DNA of 64,000 nucleotides from a bacterium (GTDB lineage: Bacteria > Armatimonadota > Fimbriimonadia > Fimbriimonadales > Fimbriimonadaceae). Under the pieces are notes generated by a model. That model saw only the letters and a program-made list of their open reading frames with translations. It was not told where the DNA came from and made no database searches. Positions 34,008-41,108 of the stretch are shown piece by piece (the stretch's first letter is position 1; each line of letters begins with the position of its first letter). The stretch lies in contig PNMZ01000001.1 of NCBI GenBank assembly GCA_013823945.1, positions 682,001-746,000 on the forward strand. The letters run 5' to 3'. A program made the translations under genes and the position numbers.

Positions 34008-34721
34008 TTGGCCATAAAAATCCTTCACACCAACGACTTCCACGGCAAACTTACAGAAGATTCTCTGCCGCAGCTTGTTGCCCTGCGTGAAATGTGTGAT
34101 CTTTATTTTGATTGCGGTGACAGCATCAAGTCCGGAAACCTCGCCATCCCGATAAAATCAGACCCAGTCTGGCCCTTACTCCAAAAAGCGAGAGTAACCG
34201 CTACCGTCCCGGGCAACCGAGAATCACACATTCTCAACTCCGTAGTCCAAACAAAGTTCTCCGGATCGACACACCCAATCTTATGCTCCAACTGGTTCCG
34301 GCGAGACGGCACCCTTTTCCTTCAAAATGAACTTAAATTGGAGAAAAACGGCCTCAAGATCGGCATATTCGGTGTCATGGTGCCCATGGTTACTGATCGA
34401 ATGGCGAGCCGTCACACGAGTCAATTTCTCTGGACACAACCGATCCCTGCCGCTCAGTCACAGGTTCAAAATTTGCGGCCCCATGTAGACCTTCTCATTT
34501 GCTTATCGCACATCGGCCTGACTCAAGACCGCCGACTCGCCGAAGCATGCCCAGAAATTGATCTGATCTTGGGAGGACATTCCCATTCCGTTCTGACGGA
34601 GCCGGAAATCATCGGCAAGACCGCCATTTGTCAAACGGGATCCCACGCTCGGTTCATGGGGAACTACGTCTGGGATGGTTCACTCCAGTCTTATGAACTC
34701 ATTCCTTGGAGGCAAGGATGA
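34008..34721 (+). CDS. Calcineurin-like metallophosphoesterase (5'-nucleotidase type)
   Basis: 237 residues. Metal-binding motifs are in order: HTNDFHGK (Asp and His), YFDCGDSIKSG (Asp), VPGNRESH (Asn, with Arg in place of His), ICLSHIG (His) and ILGGHSHS (two His). The pattern is that of UshA/5'-nucleotidases, but the C-terminal nucleotide-binding domain is missing and no signal peptide is seen, so it is a cytoplasmic phosphoesterase of unknown substrate. The start is a TTG at 34008, with TTGGGG upstream. It is overlapped by ccmA (ATGA). Confidence 0.8.
   Translation: MAIKILHTNDFHGKLTEDSLPQLVALREMCDLYFDCGDSIKSGNLAIPIKSDPVWPLLQKARVTATVPGNRESHILNSVVQTKFSGSTHPILCSNWFRRDGTLFLQNELKLEKNGLKIGIFGVMVPMVTDRMASRHTSQFLWTQPIPAAQSQVQNLRPHVDLLICLSHIGLTQDRRLAEACPEIDLILGGHSHSVLTEPEIIGKTAICQTGSHARFMGNYVWDGSLQSYELIPWRQG
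34708..34712 (+). promoter_or_regulatory. Shine-Dalgarno site for ccmA
   Basis: GGAGG lies 5 bases before the ATG at 34718 and favours that start over the in-frame ATG at 34706. Confidence 0.6.
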
Positions 34722-35275
34722 TCGCACAAGTGGACAATTTGGGTCACCGATTCGATCAAGGATGGCTGTTCCGACATGTCGCCTTTGACTTGAATACTGG
34801 TGATCGGCTACTCATTCAGGGCCGAAACGGCAGCGGTAAATCCACTCTGTTAAAGTGCCTAGTTGGCCTCATGATCCCGCGAGAAGGAACATTTGTCGTG
34901 CCCGAGGCAATCGGTTATGCCGCTCTCGATCAGAGTCTCTATCCGGCCCTAAACGCCATAGAACATTTGGAGCTCTCCGCTGATCTGCGGAATTGTGATC
35001 CCCAATCGCAGACCCTCTTAACTCAAGTCGGTCTTGCCGACCAAGCTACTAAGCCCTGTCGAACATTTAGTACCGGGATGCGATCTCGACTCAAAATCGC
35101 CCTCGCCCTCCAGCAGCATCCGGCTCTATTGATTCTCGATGAACCCACTGCTGCCCTCGATCAATCAGGGCGCGACCTAATTCATTCAATCATGGAAGAA
35201 TTTCCAGGGGCTGTGATCTACGCGTCCAATGATGACGCTGATGCGAGGTGGGCCACCCATGCCCTCACCCTTTAA
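34718..35275 (+). CDS. ccmA: Cytochrome c biogenesis ABC transporter ATP-binding protein CcmA
   Basis: 185-residue ATPase subunit of the CcmABCD complex, which handles haem for cytochrome c maturation. Walker A is GRNGSGKST; the Q-loop region has YAALDQSLYPALNAIEHL; the signature is FSTGMRSRLKIALAL; Walker B is LLILDEPTAALD. Short length and neighbours ccmB, ccmC and ccmD support CcmA rather than another ABC ATPase. The start ATG overlaps the phosphoesterase stop as ATGA and has a GGAGG site. It overlaps ccmB by 17 bases. Confidence 0.9.
   Translation: MIAQVDNLGHRFDQGWLFRHVAFDLNTGDRLLIQGRNGSGKSTLLKCLVGLMIPREGTFVVPEAIGYAALDQSLYPALNAIEHLELSADLRNCDPQSQTLLTQVGLADQATKPCRTFSTGMRSRLKIALALQQHPALLILDEPTAALDQSGRDLIHSIMEEFPGAVIYASNDDADARWATHALTL
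35245..35252 (+). promoter_or_regulatory. Shine-Dalgarno site for ccmB
   Basis: GAGGTGGG lies 6 bases before the ATG at 35259 and favours it over the in-frame ATGs at 35229-35232. Confidence 0.55.
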
Positions 35276-35984
35276 CCGCGCATGGCGGGCGTGCCTTCGC
35301 AAAGAATGGCGCAGCGAAATTCGCAATCCCCACGGCCTCTACCTTTCGTTCCTGTTCGGGGCGATGGCAATGGCGTCCATTATGTTTGTGACCGGGACTC
35401 AGCGTCCGACCGCCGAAATGGCGGGGGGGCTCTTCACCATCGTGATCCTATTTAGTGCCCTCCAAGCTGTTCCCCGACTATTCTTAGCCGAGGAAGAACA
35501 AGGCACTTTTGACCTTGTACGCCAATGGGGATCGCTCGACGCTCTTTGGCTCGGCAAGGCTCTCTTTGCTGGGCTACAGCAGCTCATCACCGCTCTTGTT
35601 CTCGGCGTCCTTTTTGCAGGAATCATCCCTCTGCCGATCGTCAGTCCGATTCACTTTTGGATAACGATTCCTCTTCTCGGGCTTGCGGTCGCGAATGTGC
35701 TCTCACTGACGAGCTCAATTGTTATCACCGCCCAAAACCGATGGATTCTTTCCACCGTTATTGCTCTTCCATTGCTCTTCCCATTCATTTTCCTAGGGAT
35801 TTCCGCTCTGCGGGTTTCGTTCGGAATCGGATCATTAGAGGGAGGCTGGCAAGCCATCGTTGCCCTTCTGATGTACGGTATCGCTCCCCTGGCAATCGGG
35901 CCAAACCTTGCCCGAACTCTCTGGAACGAACGTAAGGACCCGAGTCAAAACCCGATTGGTCAACATAATGAGGTCAAGCCATGA
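35259..35984 (+). CDS. ccmB: Haem exporter permease CcmB
   Basis: 241 residues with about six membrane helices (LSFLFGAMAMASIMFVTG, GLFTIVILFSALQA, LITALVLGVLFAGII, IPLLGLAVANVLSLT, ALPLLFPFIFLGISALRV and ALLMYGIAPLAIG). The N-terminal RACLRKEWRSEIRNPHGLY segment resembles the cytoplasmic lead helix of CcmB. It partners CcmA in the ABC exporter. It overlaps ccmA by 17 bases and ccmC by 4 (ATGA), so the whole set is one operon. The start at 35259 is preferred because of the upstream GAGGTGGG. Confidence 0.88.
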   Translation: MPSPFNRAWRACLRKEWRSEIRNPHGLYLSFLFGAMAMASIMFVTGTQRPTAEMAGGLFTIVILFSALQAVPRLFLAEEEQGTFDLVRQWGSLDALWLGKALFAGLQQLITALVLGVLFAGIIPLPIVSPIHFWITIPLLGLAVANVLSLTSSIVITAQNRWILSTVIALPLLFPFIFLGISALRVSFGIGSLEGGWQAIVALLMYGIAPLAIGPNLARTLWNERKDPSQNPIGQHNEVKP

Positions 35985-36721
35985 AATCAGCTTGGTTTGC
36001 CGTACTCGGGATCGCTATGGGGCTTATGCTGATCGGCACGATGCTCGTTCCGGATGCTCAACTTTTCCGCGATCCGACTATGGCGAGAATTATGTTCACG
36101 CATGTTCCATGCGCGATGATCTGCTCCGGATTCCTGATCGCTTCAGCCTGGCACGGGTTCAAGGTTCTCAAAAACTACAACGACACCTCCGCAACCAAAC
36201 TCCATGCTGCGGTTGAACTCGGTAGCCTCTTTGCCGCTTTGACCATGGTTACGGGAATCTTATTCAGTAAGATTATGTGGGGCGAGTATTGGCATGGCGA
36301 TCCTCGACAAGTTTCCTTTCTCATCGTCCTCTTCATCTATGGCGGATTGCTAGCCCTACGCGCTGCATTTCCCGACCCTATCCGCCGTGATCGGAATACC
36401 GCCTCGTACGCTCTTGCCGCAATTTTGCCCTCGATATTCCTCACATTTGTCTATCCGCGCCTTAAAGCGGTTCAGCAACAATCGTTTCACCCCAGCAACA
36501 CAATAGTAGAAGGTCAGATGGACATCTTCTACAGCGTCGGCCTCTATGGAAGCCTAGTGCTGATCGCTATCATTGCCATTGTCGTTTTCAAACTCCGAGT
36601 TCGCACCGAACTCCTCGCCCGCAAACTAGAAAATCATGGAAATCTCGAAACTCATAGCGGCGATTCCGCCTCTCCTCGTATGGTTCGGCCTGTGGCTGTA
36701 TCTCCGGAGCATCTCGACTAA
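35981..36721 (+). CDS. ccmC: Haem-handling membrane protein CcmC
   Basis: 246 residues with about six membrane helices. The tryptophan-rich haem-binding stretch is MWGEYWHGDPRQVS, and two histidine sites (FTHVP near residue 41; QSFHPS in a later loop) fit the external haem ligands of CcmC. It delivers haem to CcmE together with CcmD and the CcmAB ATPase. The start overlaps ccmB by ATGA. The C-terminal 30 residues share DNA with a small ORF, which is the likely ccmD (36636-36770). Confidence 0.9.
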   Translation: MKSAWFAVLGIAMGLMLIGTMLVPDAQLFRDPTMARIMFTHVPCAMICSGFLIASAWHGFKVLKNYNDTSATKLHAAVELGSLFAALTMVTGILFSKIMWGEYWHGDPRQVSFLIVLFIYGGLLALRAAFPDPIRRDRNTASYALAAILPSIFLTFVYPRLKAVQQQSFHPSNTIVEGQMDIFYSVGLYGSLVLIAIIAIVVFKLRVRTELLARKLENHGNLETHSGDSASPRMVRPVAVSPEHLD

Positions 36722-36770
36722 ACAAGCCGCCCTGGAATCGAAAATCGAAGAACTCAGTCGAGTCGACTAA
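36636..36770 (+). CDS. ccmD: CcmD-like small membrane protein
   Basis: 44-residue ORF found by reading the region after the ccmC membrane part. It starts ATG GAA ATC, has one membrane helix (IPPLLVWFGLWLYLR) near the N-terminus and a charged C-terminal helix (ALESKIEELSRVD). CcmD proteins are of this size and topology and always sit next to CcmC, so the order ccmA-ccmB-ccmC-ccmD is complete. It overlaps the ccmC gene by 86 bases in another frame and the convergent isomerase gene by 17 bases. The strong point is position plus topology; sequence similarity is naturally weak for CcmD. Confidence 0.65.
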   Translation: MEISKLIAAIPPLLVWFGLWLYLRSISTKQAALESKIEELSRVD

Positions 36771-37815
36771 GCTCTTCTTTTAATTGATCAATTGCCATCA
36801 TTCGGCCTGGGTCGCGACCGGCGAGTGCCGCCAGATAAAGCGAAACCCAGTCACCGAAGTGCGCCAAACTCAGCATCTGGGCCAACCGCGTTGATCCCAT
36901 CGCCGTTACATCCAAGAATGAGGTCGCATCTCCAATCAATCGCTTCGTTATCGCAATTCGATCCCGAATCCTTTGGCTCTCGTCACCACCCCAAAGTACG
37001 ACTGAAACCAATTCATCAACTCCCTGCTCGTGTGAACCTTCCCAACCCAAAATTTCGTTGTGGCAAAGTTCCGGGAAGAAGTGAGTAATGACCATCTCCT
37101 TAGAATTTTCGTTGATTTGCCCACGCCATCGTTGCGCCAACGCATATTGCCAGCCCCCCGCGCCGTAAATCGTCGCGAGCTTGCCCGACATCGCTTGCGC
37201 CAGCTTCTTGGCCGGATTCGCCGCTTCTGGCTGTTCAAATCCGCAAGTCAGAGCCACGGATTCAATCGCCGAAAAAACATCATCAAAATCCTGATTGGGT
37301 AGGTACCCCAACTTTTCGCACGAAACAACCAAAGGCAGAAACATATATCCTAATGCCGTACGCGGCGGCTGTCCGCCCGGAACCGAAATCACCGGATAAC
37401 CATCGGCTACCGCCCACTCGCTCAGTTTTCCCCCGCTCGAAACAACAACAATCGCTGCCCCTCGTGCTTTTGCATCCCGGTAAGCACTCAGAGTTTCTTC
37501 GGTATTGCCCGAGTAACTTGTTGCGAAGACAAGGGTATCACAATCCACAAACGACGGCATTGTGTACTCTCGGTTGACCGACCCCGGCACTGAGCCTTGA
37601 TCAGCCAATAGAGCCGACAACAGGTCTCCCCCCGCCGCACTCCCCCCAAGCCCCGTGACTACGATTTGCTTCTTGCCCTTGAGCGTTTCTGGTAACGCCA
37701 CTGCGCGCGCAAAAGACCGCGCTTCGTGGCATTGGATTAAGAACCCATTCGTGAGAACCGACATCTCCATCGGGTCATGCCGATGGAGAAATTCTTTGTC
37801 GTCGAGATGGCTCAT
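36754..37815 (-). CDS. Bifunctional phosphoglucose/phosphomannose isomerase
   Basis: 353 residues. The first SIS domain has VVTGLGGSAAGGDLLSALL and the phosphate-binding ATSYSGNTEETL; the second half has the C-terminal PGI-PMI domain with FFPELCHNEILGWEG. Such enzymes interconvert fructose-6-phosphate with glucose-6-phosphate and mannose-6-phosphate in archaea and some bacteria. It adjoins ssb with no gap. Mannose phosphate would feed the nucleotidyltransferase-phosphomannomutase fusion at 41105, so this may supply the envelope sugar pathway; that is inference. Confidence 0.85.
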   Translation of the reverse strand: MSHLDDKEFLHRHDPMEMSVLTNGFLIQCHEARSFARAVALPETLKGKKQIVVTGLGGSAAGGDLLSALLADQGSVPGSVNREYTMPSFVDCDTLVFATSYSGNTEETLSAYRDAKARGAAIVVVSSGGKLSEWAVADGYPVISVPGGQPPRTALGYMFLPLVVSCEKLGYLPNQDFDDVFSAIESVALTCGFEQPEAANPAKKLAQAMSGKLATIYGAGGWQYALAQRWRGQINENSKEMVITHFFPELCHNEILGWEGSHEQGVDELVSVVLWGGDESQRIRDRIAITKRLIGDATSFLDVTAMGSTRLAQMLSLAHFGDWVSLYLAALAGRDPGRMMAIDQLKEELSRLD

Positions 37816-38223
37816 TTAATCCGCAAACGGATCATATTCGTCCGCTGCTGGGGCCGACTGCTGACTTGGTGCATATCCGCCACCACCAGATTCGCCGCCT
37901 TCTCGAGGCCGGTCAAGACCCTGGACACTTTCTGCGACAACTTCGACCGACTCCCGGGGATTGCCGTCTTTGTCGTTGTACTTACTGGTCTGGAGGCGAC
38001 CTTCAACAGCGACCAACCTACCTTTGCCCAGATACTTTCCAACAAAATCCGCCGAGTTGCCCCAAGCCGTAATGCGGAAAAAGTCAACATCTGTCCCGTC
38101 CTGACCCTTAAATCGACGATCAACGGCAATGCTGAAACTGGCGACTTGCTTGCCCGATGTTGTTGTGCGAACATCCGGATCCCGAGTCAGTCGTCCAATG
38201 AGTACGACGCTATTCACGCTCAT
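37816..38223 (-). CDS. ssb: Single-stranded DNA-binding protein
   Basis: 135 residues. The OB-fold (1-105) starts MSVNSVVLIGRLTRDPDVR and continues ITAWGNSADFVGKYLGKGRLVAVEGRLQ. The glycine-rich linker ends in the acidic tail DEYDPFAD, which keeps the Pro-Phe that partner proteins bind, though the exact last residues differ from DDIPF. It lies 13 bases after rpsF. In many bacteria rpsR would follow; here the isomerase does. Confidence 0.95.
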   Translation of the reverse strand: MSVNSVVLIGRLTRDPDVRTTTSGKQVASFSIAVDRRFKGQDGTDVDFFRITAWGNSADFVGKYLGKGRLVAVEGRLQTSKYNDKDGNPRESVEVVAESVQGLDRPREGGESGGGGYAPSQQSAPAADEYDPFAD

Positions 38224-38236
38224 GGTGCTAGCTTAC

Positions 38237-38530
38237 TCAGTTTTCCAATTTGTCAATGCGGTGTCGAATAACCGAATCGTTGATCCGCATCAATCGGTTC
38301 AACTCGTTTGGAACGGTAGCCGGGGCACTAAATTTCATCAGAACGTAGTTGCCGTCTCGGTGTCCGTTTATTTCGTACGCCAATTTGCGCTTATCCCATT
38401 TGGCGGCAGATTCAACGTCTCCACCGTTCTTTTCGACGATTTCCTTAAAGTGGTTTGCAACATCCTGAACTTCGCCGTCGTTGAGGCTAGAAGGCACGAT
38501 GTAGAAGGCTTCGTAATTTCGCTTGTCCAT
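38237..38530 (-). CDS. rpsF: Small ribosomal subunit protein S6
   Basis: 97 residues, starting MDKRNYEAFYIV. The family pattern of strands and two helices is clear: SSLNDGEVQDVANHFKEIVEKNGG, then WDKRKLAYEINGHRDGNYVLMKFSA, and PNELNRLMRINDSVIRHRI. The start at 38530 fits the conserved N-terminus; GGAG lies 13 bases upstream. In 16S assembly it pairs with S18, but no rpsR gene is near. A hairpin in the leader (38557-38600) may be the S6 autoregulation site. Confidence 0.94.
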   Translation of the reverse strand: MDKRNYEAFYIVPSSLNDGEVQDVANHFKEIVEKNGGDVESAAKWDKRKLAYEINGHRDGNYVLMKFSAPATVPNELNRLMRINDSVIRHRIDKLEN

Positions 38531-38556
38531 TGAATAAAGATTGCTCCTTTTGGTCT

Positions 38557-38600
38557 TTCGCTTAGCTTGGGGTGCACTGGGCACAAGGAGGCAAAGCGAA
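38557..38600 (-). promoter_or_regulatory. Candidate rpsF leader hairpin
   Basis: On the minus strand a 7-bp outer stem (TTCGCTT with AAGCGAA) encloses a second stem CTTG/CAAG plus TGC/GCA, with a CCC bulge on the 3' side. Its place in the rpsF leader fits an S6:S18 autoregulatory site, which elsewhere uses a CCG bulge. This is only a suggestion; the CCC bulge is not the known motif. Confidence 0.3.
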
Positions 38601-38702
38601 GGGAAGGATACCTGCCGCGCCTCCGGGACCCAACCCTCAAAAAATTGCGGAACCTCTCACCACACCTGAAGGTAACTCAACTCAGGAGAAGTCCTTCAGA
38701 TT

Positions 38703-39500
38703 ATGAACAAACGCTTCACATCCGCCCTCGCCGGAACCATCCTCATCGGTGGAGCTCTCGGCGTCGCTGTCGCTCAGAACAAAGCCGTCGCCGAGACGAA
38801 TGGGCCACTTCCCGCTCCCTCACCGCAATCAATGTCGGCTGGAGAGATGATTAACTACCTCAAAGAGCAAGACACAAAGTTCATTGTCGAAACCACCAAA
38901 GTTGATCCGAACAAGAAGTTTGAAGTCAATCTCAAAGGCCTCTCATCGGATGAAGCTGCAAAAGCCATTGCTCAAGCTCTCGACCTCTCCGCAGTCAAAG
39001 AAGGCAACGTCTGGGTTCTGCGCGACGGGATGCCATTCGGATTCACCTTCAATGGAATGGATGGATTGGACTTCGATTTCGAGGAAATGAAAGAGCTTCG
39101 AGGATTGAGCGAACTCAAAGAACTTAAGGAACTTGAAAAGATGAATTTCGAGTTCAAAGGACTTTCCGAAGAGCAGCGAAAGGAAATGGAAAAAGCCATG
39201 AAAGAGGTCGAAAAGTCTCTTTCCAAAATCAAGATCGAAATCAACGAAGGAGAATTGAAGGGACTAGGAGAAAAAATTCGCAAAGAAGTTGGTACGGCAA
39301 CCCGAATCGAACTCAAGCGAATCGATGATCTCATCAAGTCAATCACGTCCGACCAATGGAAGTTGATGGAAAAACAAGGTCACCTCAAATTGTCAGACTT
39401 GACTCCAGCCCAAAAGGAACTCCTTGGTAACCCCCAAGGTAATGAAGAAATGTCCATCACAATCAACCGTGACGGCAAAAAGCTCACGATCAAGAACTGA
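38703..39500 (+). CDS. Secreted helical protein with secretin-like short domain
   Basis: 265 residues with a signal peptide (MNKRFTSALAGTILIGGALGVAVA). The first mature part, INYLKEQDTKFIVETTKVD then VNLKGLSSDEAAKAIAQALDLSA and NVWVLRD, resembles the STN-type domain of secretins and TonB receptors. The middle is strongly charged helix with Glu/Lys heptad-like pattern (LSELKELKELEKMNFEFK..EEQRKEMEKAMKEVEKSL), possibly a coiled coil. Function not recognised. An SD-like AGGAG lies about 14 bases upstream. A 9-bp hairpin follows the gene at 39511-39545. Confidence 0.6.
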   Translation: MNKRFTSALAGTILIGGALGVAVAQNKAVAETNGPLPAPSPQSMSAGEMINYLKEQDTKFIVETTKVDPNKKFEVNLKGLSSDEAAKAIAQALDLSAVKEGNVWVLRDGMPFGFTFNGMDGLDFDFEEMKELRGLSELKELKELEKMNFEFKGLSEEQRKEMEKAMKEVEKSLSKIKIEINEGELKGLGEKIRKEVGTATRIELKRIDDLIKSITSDQWKLMEKQGHLKLSDLTPAQKELLGNPQGNEEMSITINRDGKKLTIKN

Positions 39501-39510
39501 TCAATCCTCT

Positions 39511-39545
39511 GAATCCCCATACCTCCATTCAAGGGCTGGGGATTC
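39511..39545 (+). terminator. Hairpin between convergent genes, probable terminator
   Basis: GAATCCCCA (39511-39519) pairs with TGGGGATTC (39537-39545), a 9-bp perfect stem between the stops of the secreted protein gene and the HD-domain gene. No strong U-run follows in either direction, so it may be a weak or factor-assisted terminator. Confidence 0.5.
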
Positions 39546-39546
39546 T

Positions 39547-40236
39547 CTATTCTAAGCTTGTACCATTTGTGACCAAAGAGAAGTTGTATCCAAACAGCTT
39601 TGACGCCTTCCGGCACATCACCATCCGACTCAAAAAGATCTCGAAATATTCCATCACCGATGCAAAGTGAGTGTCAATTTCCAATACCAATTGGATTGTT
39701 TTGGTCTCCTCATCCATTTCAACACGCGACTTTGTGACGGCATAGTTGACACGGTCATGAATATCAAAAGTCTCCATCATGGGGTTCTGAACGCGAGATC
39801 GGTGAACATCGCTCTTGTCTGCAACAATCACAGCGGCTGACATCACGCTGATGGGAGTCCCCGCCAATTCTTCATGGTTTCCAATTGCCCCTAAGATCGG
39901 AGCAATTTCTTCCATCGGCATTCCCATTTCATTCAAGAGTGTGAATGCCAAACCCGCCCCACTAATTGGGTGGTCATGCCGATTGATCACGTTACCAATG
40001 TCATGCAGATAGGCCGCGATTTGAGCAAGCTCGATTTCCCGTTCCGGCATCCCCAATTTCTCCATGATGTGCTTGGTGATACCGCTAACAATCCCAACAT
40101 GGCGATGACCATGTTCGGTATAGCCCATGCTGTTCAAAAGTTCATTGGCTCCGTCAATCATCGTCATGATCTTTGGATTTGCCTTGATCTCCTTCAGGGT
40201 CAAGCGGGGTGCAGTTGGTTCTGTCGGTTCAATCAT
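39547..40236 (-). CDS. HD-domain phosphohydrolase
   Basis: 229 residues. The metal-binding pattern is complete: GHRHVGIVSGI, then AAYLHDIGNVINRHDHP, a later IGNHEE, and VIVADKSD. This is the HDc fold of phosphohydrolases acting on nucleotides or (p)ppGpp-like substrates; the substrate is not known. It is the last gene of the long minus-strand run. The ATG at 40236 overlaps the polysaccharide deacetylase stop by 4 bases. Confidence 0.85.
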   Translation of the reverse strand: MIEPTEPTAPRLTLKEIKANPKIMTMIDGANELLNSMGYTEHGHRHVGIVSGITKHIMEKLGMPEREIELAQIAAYLHDIGNVINRHDHPISGAGLAFTLLNEMGMPMEEIAPILGAIGNHEELAGTPISVMSAAVIVADKSDVHRSRVQNPMMETFDIHDRVNYAVTKSRVEMDEETKTIQLVLEIDTHFASVMEYFEIFLSRMVMCRKASKLFGYNFSLVTNGTSLE

Positions 40237-41108
40237 GGTTGCACATAGGGTTTAGTCGGATGTTTCTTGTTGAAATCCAGCCACCAATGGATTCCCATTT
40301 GTCCGTCGTAGGCTTTCACCCGGGGAATCCGGAGCGGATTAAAACTCTTGCTCATCGGCGAAGGTGCTGGTTCTGAACCAGCTAAGACGACATTACTGTA
40401 CCGATAGTTCTTGCCGCCATAATGAGCCGACTTTAGAAGATCGCGATTTTTTGGTAAGACCCCATAGGGGAGGGCCATGGAATCGGGAGTGAAGCCGAGT
40501 TTTCTCACATATTCAAAGCTCTTGCCAAACTCAACTGAGACTTCTGAATCCGAAATTTTGTTGAGAGAGCGGTGAGTCATCGTATGAGACCCAATTTCTG
40601 ATCCCCATTTTTTGAGCAAACTGAGCTTTTTTGCTGCGTCTTCTTGCCGCCCAAACGGACCGTTTGGCAAAACAAAAAATGTCCCCTTCACGGGAAAGTC
40701 AGGATGCTTTTTTTCAAAACTGCGCCAAATTCCGACCATCGAATTGGGATCAGTTGTTCCATCTGATTTCAGCGAGAACTGGCTTGGGTCGGAGTCATCG
40801 AAAGTCAAAACAACTGGTGATGATCCACGGGGCAAGCTCATTCGATTCGACCCATATTCAGCCAGCGTGACTGGGCGATAGCCCAATCGAAAGAGTCGCT
40901 CCAAATCAGCCAAGAAGTTCTTCCGAGAACGCACCATGTACTTTTCTTCTGGCCCAGTCCGGTGATACATTAATACAAGCACTGTGCCTTGCCGATTTCC
41001 TTTGCGTGACGTCACTCGCACCGTTGGCAGAGCTAGTTTTGGCTCTTGACTTCTGAATGAACCGGAACTGTCTGACCACGTAAGAGCAATGAGGAAGTTG
41101 ATTATCAC
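40233..41108 (-). CDS. Polysaccharide deacetylase family protein
   Basis: 291 residues of the NodB-type carbohydrate esterase family 4. Motifs seen: [11 protein letters not shown] (catalytic Asp pair; the second motif residue is Ser instead of Gly), GTFFVLPN, and [11 protein letters not shown] with the metal-binding His pair. MALPYGVLP is the family's RxPY-like stretch with Ala/Leu in place of Arg. The N-terminus [10 protein letters not shown] is hydrophobic and may be a short signal anchor. Target is likely an acetylated polysaccharide of the envelope. It is overlapped by the neighbours on both sides by ATGA. Confidence 0.82.
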   Translation of the reverse strand: MIINFLIALTWSDSSGSFRSQEPKLALPTVRVTSRKGNRQGTVLVLMYHRTGPEEKYMVRSRKNFLADLERLFRLGYRPVTLAEYGSNRMSLPRGSSPVVLTFDDSDPSQFSLKSDGTTDPNSMVGIWRSFEKKHPDFPVKGTFFVLPNGPFGRQEDAAKKLSLLKKWGSEIGSHTMTHRSLNKISDSEVSVEFGKSFEYVRKLGFTPDSMALPYGVLPKNRDLLKSAHYGGKNYRYSNVVLAGSEPAPSPMSKSFNPLRIPRVKAYDGQMGIHWWLDFNKKHPTKPYVQP

